Origin: Marchantia polymorpha subsp. ruderalis
Lineage: Eukaryota; Streptophyta; Marchantiopsida; Marchantiales; Marchantiaceae
Reading direction: 5' to 3'
DNA length: 64,000 bases
Assembly: GCA_037833965.1 (NCBI GenBank)
Contig: AP031355.1
Location: 3,435,501 to 3,499,500 of the forward strand
This document shows positions 12,180-21,431 of this stretch, in pieces. The translations under genes were made by a program, and so were the position numbers. Position 1 is the stretch's first letter. Every line of letters begins with the position of its first letter. The notes below the pieces were generated by a model that saw only the letters and a program-made list of their open reading frames with translations, was not told where the DNA came from and did not search any database.

Positions 12180-12197
12180 TCCCCGGCAGCGGCGCCA
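12180..12197 (-). promoter_or_regulatory. Primer-binding site (tRNA-Asp), element A
   Basis: Minus-strand TGGCGCCGCTGCCGGGGA complements the 3' end of plant tRNA-Asp with one mismatch. It lies 22 bases inside the LTR edge. Confidence 0.85.
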
Positions 12198-12219
12198 AAA
12201 AGAAGTTGTCGGCTTCTTA

Positions 12220-13116
12220 TGTAATAACCCACTAAAGGCTAAAACTGCAATATAGTGGTAGAAAGGTCGAACCCACAGGGACAGAGGAACACACAGGGTA
12301 CAAAGTGTCACGTTTTAACAGACTATTGAGGAGTTTGAATTCTCAGGCAACTGTCACTCCCAGAAATACTGCAAGTGTCCACTCGGAGCGCACTCGGAGG
12401 TCGCACAGTGCAGCGTAAAACACACACACACACACCTGAAACTACAGAAACACAACCCAGAGATCCGTTAGGACCTCTACTTCAAGATTTCAGGGGGGAA
12501 GTCTCTCAAGAGTACACTCGGCGAAGCTGCGGGTAGTGACTTCCAACTCCGGCTTTTACAACACTTCCACTAGCTTGCTGCTAGTGTAGGAAACCCGGTT
12601 TGGACTGCCTACTTCGGATCGAAGTCACTCATACGCGGTGAACAACACTCTCAACTCACAAAACGCGCAGAGAACACAGGTCCGCACTGAAGGACTCACT
12701 GTGAAACATTCCAGTAACACAACAACAGTCTATTGAAGAGTTTGAATTCTCAGGCACTTGTCATTCCCAGAAATACTACAGGGGTTACCCTCAAGGCACC
12801 TGCTGCAGCGTAACCTGAATTTACAACCAAGGCTTACACGAAGTAGCAAAACTTCACTTTGGCATTCAGGGGAAAAATCCAAAGGGAGTACAATCAGAAA
12901 GAAACACTCGAAGGTGTAGGGGCGAAACTGTTCAAGTATCTAACTAGTCACTGGCTCTAAGCATCGGCAGTCACCCGCAGGTGCAGATCCGAACTACTCA
13001 AGTCTCTAACCAATGGACTAGCTCTGAACATTCGGCCGAAGGCCTTCAGCTACAAAATGCGGAACGCTAAGTTGTAACTCCTCGTGCGTGGTGACAGAAC
13101 TCAAGGACACAAACAC
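12220..13116 (-). repeat. Element A 5' LTR, R-U5 part
   Basis: The downstream 0.9 kb of A's 5' LTR, separated from the rest (29715-34116) by element B. It ends at 12220 with the conserved GGGTTATTACA (minus strand). It contains a (CA)n run and the duplicated block with CTGGGAGTGACAG. The last five bases, AACAC, are the target site of B and recur at 29710-29714. Confidence 0.9.
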
Positions 13117-14360
13117 TGTGGTACCCCACTTTTGGCAATTTTGAGGAAATTAAAACATTTTTGGAAAACTGTACCCTGGCAGCATTGTAAATAGCCTTCG
13201 GTACATCAAAACAGAGTGAATCCGGAAGATCGCGGGGATTCTCGAGGGATCTTGTAGAATCTGGGATTTGGGGTGCCGCAGTAAGGACAGGCACCACCCT
13301 CCCTGCGAGCTCCGCAGTTAGGATCTCTACAGCGCAAGGCGCAAAATCCGCCTTCGGAGGTTGCGTCCGCGGCTGTAGGGAAACCCCCCGTAATTAGGAA
13401 AACCCTCGGGCGCCTTGACCAAGTTAGGGTCCCGTTGGAAAGAGCTCGACGCGCTGATTCTAACGAGCCCAAGAACGCTTGGAACGGACGAGGACTTAGG
13501 GAGTTATCGCTACTGGAAGAAACGGAGGCGGTCGCCTACGGCGGGAGGAGTTCGCCACCGGCGCGAATTCCGCCTACGCGGAAGGCGGAATCAAGTTTTG
13601 TCCTATGCGCGGACGAAGGCGTTCGCCTGTGCACAGGCGAAGTAGGGTTAGGGAAGGCGCGAAGTCCGCCTACGCACAGGCGTTCGCCTGCGCACAGGCA
13701 CTTCGGCGTCGGCGGAAAATCCGCCTTGGGCCCTAGAAATGCGCCTTGTGAGGTAGAAATTGTACGACGCCTTCCGCGCCAGCGCAGCGCAGCGTACGTC
13801 GGAAGAGCCGCCAGAGTAATCCAATAGGTACGGACCGTGCGGACGGCACGGGTGGATGCGCTCTTGGACGGACGGAGTTGCGGCGGCGGAAGCGCCAACG
13901 GAGAGACAAGGAACGGACAGACTGGACGGAGACGGCTGACCACGGTCAACGCCTTCCGCGCCAGCGCAGCGCCGCGGACGGAATTCGCCTGCGCACAGGC
14001 GAACGCCTGTGCACAGGAGGATGGAGTTCCGCACCGGCGGAGGATCCACCGAGGCTTCCGCCTGCGCACAGGCAGGAGTTGAATTTTTGTCCGACATGCG
14101 GACACACGCGTCAAGGCAGAAGGAGATTGGCCGAGGGGCGGTACGAACAAGTGTACCGCGCAAGGCGGAAAACTCGCCTTCGGCGCTACGCCCCCATGTC
14201 CGCAGGGTGACACGCTCGCGGAGTTCAAATCCGCCAATTCGAGCGTGAGAGTTTAATCGACGACGGCGGAGCGTGAAGCCGCGCGTGAGAGCGAAGACCG
14301 TTCCAGCGTACAGCCGGCGCGGCCATCAAGTGAGACGTTCTTCACGACCAAGAGACGACC

Positions 14361-17300
14361 ATGACCTTCGACCGGGCGGCGGAGAGCGTCCCATTCTTGA
14401 ATTCGCGATTCCAATCTCTTGTGCGCGCTGCGCGCATCCATCTGCTGGCTGCGGACCATTCCCGACGTCGTCACACAGGAGATTTCTTGTTGATTGAGGG
14501 AGAAGTGAGTGCGCGTGATTTGGAATTGAGAGCGATTAGAGTTTGCCGAGAGAGAAAGAAACGCGGACAGTGCGGAAGTAGAATGAGCGGGCGAGCGAAC
14601 CCCAGGAACGCAATGACGAGACCGAGCAGATTGCGGATGGTGCCACTTCGCCTGCCGCAGAACGGGCTGCGCGCTTTCGAAGAGCGCTTAATAGCAAGAA
14701 AGCTCGATTTCTTGCTATGGGGATGGAATTACATCTGCGCGAATATGGTGCGCGAGTGGCTAGAGCCACAGGGACCACCCTCGCGCGGATTGCGTCCGCA
14801 TGTTGACCGGTGGACAGTCCAAGATTGGGCGCAGGCGTTGGGAAGATGTGCTGGCATGCCAGGGCATCTCCTTTTCGACAGCGAGAGCATCAAGGTGACC
14901 AAGCAAGAAGAAGCGCAATTTGTGGAGCTGTTCAAGACCGGGAGGTCAACCAAGAATGGGTACAGGACCCGTGATTACAAGGATCGATTTCGCCGGACTT
15001 TGTCCGCGGCGCTGATGCAATTACTGCAGCCGCACCGCGCCTGCTACATCACATTGTGGCAGGTCTCTTTTGTGGAGTGCGTCATCGAGGGAACTCCCAT
15101 TCACTGGGCGAGTATCCTGCACAGGGTGATGCGACAGCACGCGTTTGAGGAGAAGGGGGGAACTCTAAACCATCTTTCTCCTTTCCTCATCAATTTTTAT
15201 CGACAGCGGAATTGTTTGACAGCGGCAGAGCTTGAACATTTTCCGCCATTGTCCATCGACCATCCCGGGAAGTATGTACGGGAGAACGAGGTCGACACTG
15301 ATGCGGAGGAGTCACCGACTTCTACCCCATCAAGACGGAGGGACGAAGGGAGACACACTCTTGCAGCGCGAGTGCCGCGGAAGCGGCGATGGAGGGAAGA
15401 GTCTGAAGAGGAGCAGCATCAAGAACCCTCTGCTCCCATTCGACCGCGGCCGCTGTGCGAGCCATACAGCCGGCCGAAACAGAAGGCACGCAGACTGGTG
15501 TTACCAGCTGACAGTGCAGACACGGCGACGATTGCGACGGAGATAGGAAGTGCGTCGCCAGAGAGGCGAGAGGAAGCGCGGACGACCGCAGGAGCGACGG
15601 GCCACGCTGCAACCTCGTCGGGAGAGAGGCCGCCTACGGGCCAAGGGCCTCCGGAGTTACCACGTGCGATGCGGACAGAGGTTCCGTTTGCGCACAGGCG
15701 AACCTCCGCGGACGGACGAGCCTCCGCGGACCGGCGAACACAAGTGGACGTGGATCTACGCTTACGCGTGGGAAGGAGCAGTCCGCCTGTGCACAGGCGC
15801 TCGCCTGTGCACAGGTCGCCTGTGCACAGGTCACCTGTGCACAGAACACCTCCGCACGTGCCGCCTGTGCACAGGCAAGAATCACCCCCGTTCCAACGCA
15901 GGAAGGGGAAGGAGCCGGCGGAAGAACCGCCTACGAGACACCGGCCCTCGGGGCCAGACCCTCCGGCGCACCACGCGCCGCAATTCGCGCCTTCGGCGCC
16001 AGGACCTTCGAGCAGAGGAGACACGAGCAGAGAGCGTGCGGAGGCCGCACCATCGGCGGGAAGTACGCCGATAGATCCGCCTTCGGCGCTAGGGCCTATA
16101 GGCCAAGGAACATCGAGCGTGCGGCCCTCGGCCATATCGCCTTCGGCGATAGATGTCCGCGGCGCTACGCCTGCGGCGGACAAGGCGCCGGCAAATGCGC
16201 CTGCGCACGGGCCGGGCACAGCCCCCACGGACCGATCAAGGGAGCAGCAGACGGAGGAGCGGAGTGACTGTCCGCGGGACGACATCTCGATGCGCGATGC
16301 GCAATCCAACCCCGCGCAGCCACCCTCCGCTCAATCACCTCCGGCGACGGACGACGGCGACAGAGAGAATGCGGGAGGCAATCAACAAGTAAGCGACGGG
16401 GATGCCGCTCGGATACATACGCCTTCCGCCTTAGACATTTTGGCGACGAGCAGCGAGGCTGCAGCCGTGCCTTCGCAGGCAGCACACGTCGAGGACGTGC
16501 AGCCCCACTCGGGGCAGTCGCCAACGCAATCAATGGCGACTGAAATTCTCCACTCGGATGATGACGACGGGGGCTCCACGGAAGAAATGTCAGGAGCAGA
16601 AGACACCGAGGAGGAGGAGGAGGAAATTGTTGGAGCGCCGGCGGCGGCGCTCTCTGAGCAGGTGATTCCGTTGCTGCGGTACTTGGATCGCAAGGTCGAT
16701 AAATACGCCGACCCACTCCAGCCGGGATCTTACATCGAGTTAGTGCGCAGGCGGACTCGCACTAAAGTCCACACCAGCAAGCTATTAGCTAGAGTGGACC
16801 AGGAGTTGAGGGACTTGAAGGAGAAGCATGAGTGCTTGTGGGGACAGTACAAGCTTAATCAGAAATTCTACAAGCACTCCGAGAAGATGAAGGATGAGAA
16901 ACTGGGCGAGCTCACCAAGGAGCAGGTGAAGGTCAAGGAAGCACTCAACTCTGAGCAGGCCCAGAATCGGATTTTGTCAGAGGAGCTCGTGCGACAGACG
17001 CGGTTGTTGGAACAATGTCAGCTCGCACGGCAGGCGGATGAAGAATTAATCCGCAGTTTGCAGTCAGAGTGTGGCGAATTGAGAGCGCAACGTGCCGAAG
17101 CCGAATCGCAATTAGTGACGATTGAAGAGGATCGCAGGAAGGAGGCGGATCGCACGAAGGTGGAGACGGCGAGGCGAGTCGCCCACTGTCTCAGGGGCTA
17201 CGCCCACTGGGAAGTGAAGGCGCAGGAGAAACTCACACTGCGTGAGTTTGAATTGCGCGCAGCCGGGTTGTTGTCAGGCGACAGTAGGAGTCGGCGGAAG

Positions 17301-17513
17301 GTAGCGAAGAAGCTCGAGGCCTTTCTGTCGAAGGCACAGGATACCATGTCCGTCCTCGAGGGGGAGGTGTCCGCGGCGTTGCAGCGGTTGGGACTGCGCA
17401 GTCGAGCGGAAGAGTGGCAGGGTAGAGAGTTAGTGCGCGGCAGTCGGCCGCGCAGGAGACGTAGTACAGGTTCCGCGGAGTGTAGTGTAGCGTGGTTCCG
17501 TGCAGTAGTGTAG
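14361..17513 (+). CDS. LTR-borne ORF (U3 protein), copy in B 5' LTR
   Basis: Intact 1050-codon frame inside the LTR; function unknown. The C-subfamily homologue begins at an ATG in the same AACGCAATG context as the in-frame ATG at 14613 (residue 85), so that is probably the true start (966 aa). Residues 85-310 form the conserved domain (RLPQNGLRAFEE, KLDFLLWGWNYIC, WTVQDWAQALGRCAG, YRTRDYKDRFRRTL, GGTLNHLSPFLINFYR). About 315-720 is low-complexity Pro/Ser/Arg with SPVHR repeats, then an acidic patch. From about 790 to 1000 is a heptad-rich coiled coil, and the tail is basic (RPRRRRS). No signal peptide or transmembrane span is evident, so it does not look like an envelope protein. The N-domain faintly recalls plant-transposon/Athila extra-ORF proteins (low confidence). 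Confidence 0.85.
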   Translation: MTFDRAAESVPFLNSRFQSLVRAARIHLLAADHSRRRHTGDFLLIEGEVSARDLELRAIRVCRERKKRGQCGSRMSGRANPRNAMTRPSRLRMVPLRLPQNGLRAFEERLIARKLDFLLWGWNYICANMVREWLEPQGPPSRGLRPHVDRWTVQDWAQALGRCAGMPGHLLFDSESIKVTKQEEAQFVELFKTGRSTKNGYRTRDYKDRFRRTLSAALMQLLQPHRACYITLWQVSFVECVIEGTPIHWASILHRVMRQHAFEEKGGTLNHLSPFLINFYRQRNCLTAAELEHFPPLSIDHPGKYVRENEVDTDAEESPTSTPSRRRDEGRHTLAARVPRKRRWREESEEEQHQEPSAPIRPRPLCEPYSRPKQKARRLVLPADSADTATIATEIGSASPERREEARTTAGATGHAATSSGERPPTGQGPPELPRAMRTEVPFAHRRTSADGRASADRRTQVDVDLRLRVGRSSPPVHRRSPVHRSPVHRSPVHRTPPHVPPVHRQESPPFQRRKGKEPAEEPPTRHRPSGPDPPAHHAPQFAPSAPGPSSRGDTSRERAEAAPSAGSTPIDPPSALGPIGQGTSSVRPSAISPSAIDVRGATPAADKAPANAPAHGPGTAPTDRSREQQTEERSDCPRDDISMRDAQSNPAQPPSAQSPPATDDGDRENAGGNQQVSDGDAARIHTPSALDILATSSEAAAVPSQAAHVEDVQPHSGQSPTQSMATEILHSDDDDGGSTEEMSGAEDTEEEEEEIVGAPAAALSEQVIPLLRYLDRKVDKYADPLQPGSYIELVRRRTRTKVHTSKLLARVDQELRDLKEKHECLWGQYKLNQKFYKHSEKMKDEKLGELTKEQVKVKEALNSEQAQNRILSEELVRQTRLLEQCQLARQADEELIRSLQSECGELRAQRAEAESQLVTIEEDRRKEADRTKVETARRVAHCLRGYAHWEVKAQEKLTLREFELRAAGLLSGDSRSRRKVAKKLEAFLSKAQDTMSVLEGEVSAALQRLGLRSRAEEWQGRELVRGSRPRRRRSTGSAECSVAWFRAVV

Positions 17514-17549
17514 CGTAGTGCAGTGTAGTGCTAGTTAGGACTTAGAAGG

Positions 17550-17578
17550 TATAAAATAGTTCCAGGCGTTTTGCCTGG
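17550..17578 (+). promoter_or_regulatory. LTR promoter: TATA box and start-site hairpin
   Basis: TATAAAATA at 17550-17558 is followed by the hairpin CCAGGC-GTTTT-GCCTGG at 17562-17578, where transcription should begin. This puts the R region at about 17578 and the long reading frame in U3. Confidence 0.7.
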
Positions 17579-18543
17579 GGTTCTTTCCCATCAGAAGTGC
17601 AGATCAGGAACCCATTTCCTTTGCGTGTTTGTGTCCTTGAGTTCTGTCACCACGCACGAGGAGTTACAACTTAGCGTTCCGCATTTTGTAGCTGAAGGCC
17701 TTCGGCCGAATGTTCAGAGCTAGTACATTGGTTAGAGACTTGAGTAGTTCGGATCTGCACCTGCGGGTGACTGCCGATGCTCAGAGCCAGTGACTAGTTA
17801 GATACTTGAACAGTTTCGCCCCTACACCTTCGAGTGTTTCTTTCTGATTGTACTCCTTGGGATTTTTCCCCTGAATGCCAAAGTGAAGTTTTGCTACTTC
17901 GTGTAAGCCTTGGTTGTAAATTCAGGTTACGCTGCAGCAGGTGCCTTGAGGGTAACCCCTGTAGTATTTCTGGGAATGACAAGTGCCTGAGAATTCAAAC
18001 TCTTCAATAGACTGTTGTTGTGTTACTGGAATGTTTCTCAGTAAGTCCTTCAGTGCGGACCTGTGTTCTCTGCGCGTTTTGTGAGTTGAGAGTGTTGTTC
18101 ACCGCGTAGGAGTGACTTCGATCCGAAGTAGGCAGTCCAAACCGGGTTTCCTACACTAGCAGCAAGCTAGTGGAAGTGTTGTAAAAGCCGGAGTTGGAAG
18201 TCACTGCCCGCAGCTTTGCCGAGTGTGCTCGCGAGAGACTTTCCCCCTGAAATCTTGAGTAGAGGTCCTAACGGATCTCTGGGTTGTGTTTCTGTAGTTT
18301 CAGGTGTTTGTGTGTGTGTGTGTTACGCTGCACTGTGCGACCTCCGAGTGCGCTCCGAGTGGACACTTGCAGTATTTCTGGGAGTGACAGTCGCCTGAGA
18401 ATTCAAACTCATCAATAGTCTGTTAAACGTGACACTTTGTACCCTGTGTGTTCCTCTGTCCCTGTGGGTTCGACCTTTCTACCACTATATTGCAGTTTTA
18501 GCCTTTAGTGGGTTATTACATAAGAAGCCGACAACTTCTTTTT

Positions 18544-18561
18544 TGGCGCCGCTGCCGAGGA
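18544..18561 (+). promoter_or_regulatory. Primer-binding site (tRNA-Asp), element B
   Basis: TGGCGCCGCTGCCGAGGA lies 23 bases after the LTR end and complements the tRNA-Asp 3' end with two mismatches. The spacer can fold as AAGAAG-CCGACAA-CTTCTT (18522-18540). Confidence 0.82.
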
Positions 18562-18596
18562 CAGTTGCGTCAACACCGGGGTTTTTACGAGCAGCC

Positions 18597-18638
18597 ATGC
18601 TCGGTGAATGTCGACTGGGGCTGGCGGGAGCAACCTAA
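18597..18638 (+). CDS. Short upstream frame overlapping gag start
   Basis: Thirteen codons (MLGECRLGLAGAT, stop TAA) start 11 bases before the gag ATG in another frame. Counterparts with the same MLGECR beginning occur in A and C. It is the first ATG near gag, so it could attenuate gag translation or require leaky scanning (inference). Confidence 0.4.
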   Translation: MLGECRLGLAGAT

Positions 18639-21425
18639 GTGCTAGAGCTGTCCGCAAGTTCCGACGAGATTCAGAGAAGGCCGTGGAAGAGACACGGCGT
18701 CAAACCAAGAAAACACCAAAAAGAGTACCTAAGCCTAGTTCGGCCGACATCCTTGGGGAACCTACCCCCGACGACTCGGAACCAAACTTGGTGCTTACAG
18801 TTCTACTAGATATTCCTTGCACGGACCCGCCTAGTGAAGTAGAACCGACCGCCCGAGAACCGTCGACAGACACATCGATGGCGGACGGGCAAGCCAATGT
18901 GCGGCTACCTCAGCCGATTACTAAACATTCCTACCCGAAGTACAAAGGGAGTGGGGATGATGACGATGCAGATTCATACATCAAGTTGTTCGAGTCGGTG
19001 TCTATTGCCAATCGCGAGATCGCAGACGACGACCGACTAAGGATCTTTCCAAGCCTTCTGCGGAAGAAAGCGAGGAGTTGGTATAATCACGAGAGCATCG
19101 ATCCGACTGGGTTGACAACATGGGCCCAGCTGAAGGAGAAGTTCCTTCGCCGCTTTCGCGAGCTCGGCTACGACAGCCGGGTTTTGACGAAGTTACGTAA
19201 TTTGCAGCGAGAGAAGAAGGAGAGTCTGCGTGACTACACTGAGAGATTTCTGGACCTCCTCGACAGAATACCGAAAACAGGACCAGGGTCCCCTTTCTCG
19301 GTACAACAAGCTGTGGATTGGTACGTGACCGGTTTAACTCGGGAGATGGAGACTTTTTGCCGACGCAGCAAGTGCGACACTATTGAGGATGTGATTGCAT
19401 CGGCAGAAGCCTTCGAAACTTCCACTCTCAACCGAAGAGGGAGAGAGAGACGGGAGTCGAAGGAGCGCAAACCGAAAGGAGGGCGAAGACGGCGTAGAGG
19501 TACAACTCCGTCATCGGAGGAATCGTCTTCGGACGAGAACCGTTCTTCATCCGAAGAAGAGGAAACCTCATCGTCGGAGGAGGAGAAGAAGAGGAAGAAG
19601 CATGGGTCAGCGAAGAAAAAGGGCATCCGACGAGTGACTACGGACAGAGCGCCGGGAGATATAGCTTCGAAGATGGAGACCCTGGTGAAGGACTTCGCCG
19701 ATCTCAAGGTTCAAGTGGTAGGCGGGCATGATCGCAGAAAATCACCCGGGAGAGTGCGAGCGAACTTATGGTGTACTACGTGCGGGGCGGTGGGACATGC
19801 AAACACCGAGTGCCTTACCACCCGGCCGTCATATCCAGTCAACGCAGTAGAGTGGGCGCAACCGTACTATGGAGAGCACCCTCAGTACTATGGAGAGGCT
19901 AGCGAAGAGACAGCCTACGCCGTCCAGTCGGTTCCTACCCCTCCTGCAGTTTCAGCAATGCAAGTCCCACGATATATTCCGGTGGATCGGGCCACTACGG
20001 TACCTGTGAGGCGGAGAGCACCTCCAGGGACGTTTGACCCACCGCCACCGCGAGCTTGTTATAATTGCGGGGAAGTTGGGCACTTCTCACCGCAGTGTCC
20101 CCATCCAAAAAGGCGAAACGATTATGCTCCGACATGTAGTAATTGCAAGAAGGTCGGGCACACTGCGCCAGAGTGTGATCAGGCCAGTGGTACGATTTGT
20201 GAACACTCCTGCCAAGGAGGACGTGCAAGTTAACCAGGTCGAAGTAGGTTCAGACGGGGATGGCGAAGACGAAGAATGGCCGGCCGAAGAGGTCATGTGC
20301 GCACGGGTCGAAACTCGTAGTTCCAAGAAATCGAAGGAGCAAGAGCGTGACACTCGCAAGCACGAACGGAGACCCGACGACCGGACGGGAAGAGGAAAGG
20401 AGAAGACATCCAGCAAGTCCGACTTGCGACCTGCTCGGAAGTCTTCGGCTACGCGGGAGGCACCAGCAGGGCGCCCCCAGACAGCAGTCGAGGACGAGCC
20501 AGTGCGCCTACTGAAACGGGACTATGCTCCGGATATCCGCAACGAGGTAGCCAACCTGTTGAAGGAAGCGATCCGCACGCAAAAGGACCCACCGCGGCCA
20601 GACTTGACATCCTCCCTTGGGGCGAAGTTGGCAGCCACCGTGGAACCTCGCAGAGCGTCGCCGACCCCAGCGACCCAACGCGCCCACTATGATTTGGTTG
20701 AAGATCTCGGGAGTCGAAAAGTGAACATTACGTTCAAGCAGCTCTTGGAGGACAATAAGACGTATCGGAGAATGTTGATGCTTTCGCTACGGCATCCGCG
20801 GAAGCCGCGCGCATCCACATCCTCTCAAGTATATCAAGTGGAGAGCGAAGACCAAGGGCCACCCGAGATCGATGTGGAGATAGCAGGATGTTGTGTACGC
20901 AGAGTGCCAATCGACTCTGGATCAGGAGTCAACATAATGACGGAGGATACAGCGAGAGCCTTGGGGTTCAGTCAATACGAACCCTCGAAGCGTGTGTTGA
21001 GATTAGCGGATCAGACGCGGAGAATGCCTGCAGGTATGCTGCGCAATGTCAAGACAACCATCGGGGGTGCGGACTTTCGGTTGACGTATATCATTCTTCA
21101 GCCGATGATGAAGCAGGGCTATGACGTTCTGCTCGGGCGACCATGGCTATATGGTGCACAAGTCAGATGTGATTGGCGAAGACATCGCCTTAAGTTCCCT
21201 CATCCTTCGGAACCGACCAAAACCATTACGGTACCCTGGAATAGGGTCAGGCACGAAGGAGAGACCCCATCGACAAGTGCAGGTTACACATCGGGCGAGG
21301 ACAGTGAGTCGACCGCGCGCTTGGATTCCAGTGGTACCGAATCCGATTACTTCGTGGGATTCGTTGCCTGCTGTTCGGTGGAAGAAGAAGAAGAGACGGA
21401 AGCTATTCAGCCGGAAGACGAATAG
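18608..21425 (+). pseudogene. Gag-protease of element B, broken by a 14-bp deletion
   Basis: Gag domain, Ser/Glu-rich linker and three CCHC knuckles are read from 18608. At about 20181 a 14-bp segment present in A is missing just after the third knuckle (CDQ), so the frame ends at 20233. The downstream part (protease DSGSGVN, DVLLGRPWL, PEDE) continues in another frame to the UAG at 21425. Without the deletion it would match A's frame almost throughout. The deletion leaves Gag intact but separates it from protease and pol. Confidence 0.92.
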
Positions 21426-21431
21426 CAATTA
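21423..21431 (+). promoter_or_regulatory. Predicted stop-readthrough site, UAG CAA UUA
   Basis: TAG CAA TTA separates protease and pol in one frame. No ATG begins pol: the frame is already open directly after the UAG. It matches the CARYYA leaky-stop context. Confidence 0.62.

Larger units (their letters stand above)
13117..18520 (+). repeat. Element B 5' LTR
   Basis: Begins TGTGGTACCCC and ends GGGTTATTACA. Parts: 13117-14360 non-coding, rich in short palindromes of the GCCTGTGCACAGGC and GCCTTCGGC kinds; the LTR reading frame 14361-17513; TATA box at 17550; R-U5 of about 0.94 kb with a (TG)n run near 18305. U3 is therefore about 4.4 kb and holds the frame. A 57-bp block at 17960-18016 is repeated with changes at 18368-18424. 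Confidence 0.95.

Noticed and set aside
13536-14237. Open frames of 170-233 codons in the non-coding start of the A/B/D LTRs
   Set aside because: Open on both strands because of GC-rich palindromic repeats; the translations are low complexity and differ between subfamilies.
15419-16309. Long antisense open frame in B's LTR (repeated at 26606-27496 and in A and D)
   Set aside because: It lies opposite the low-complexity part of the LTR protein. GC-rich repeats with few stops keep all frames open, and there is no conserved domain or equivalent in C.
14361-17513. Retroviral-type envelope gene
   Set aside because: The position is env-like, but the protein has no signal peptide, transmembrane span or glycoprotein pattern and carries an intracellular-looking coiled coil and basic tail.
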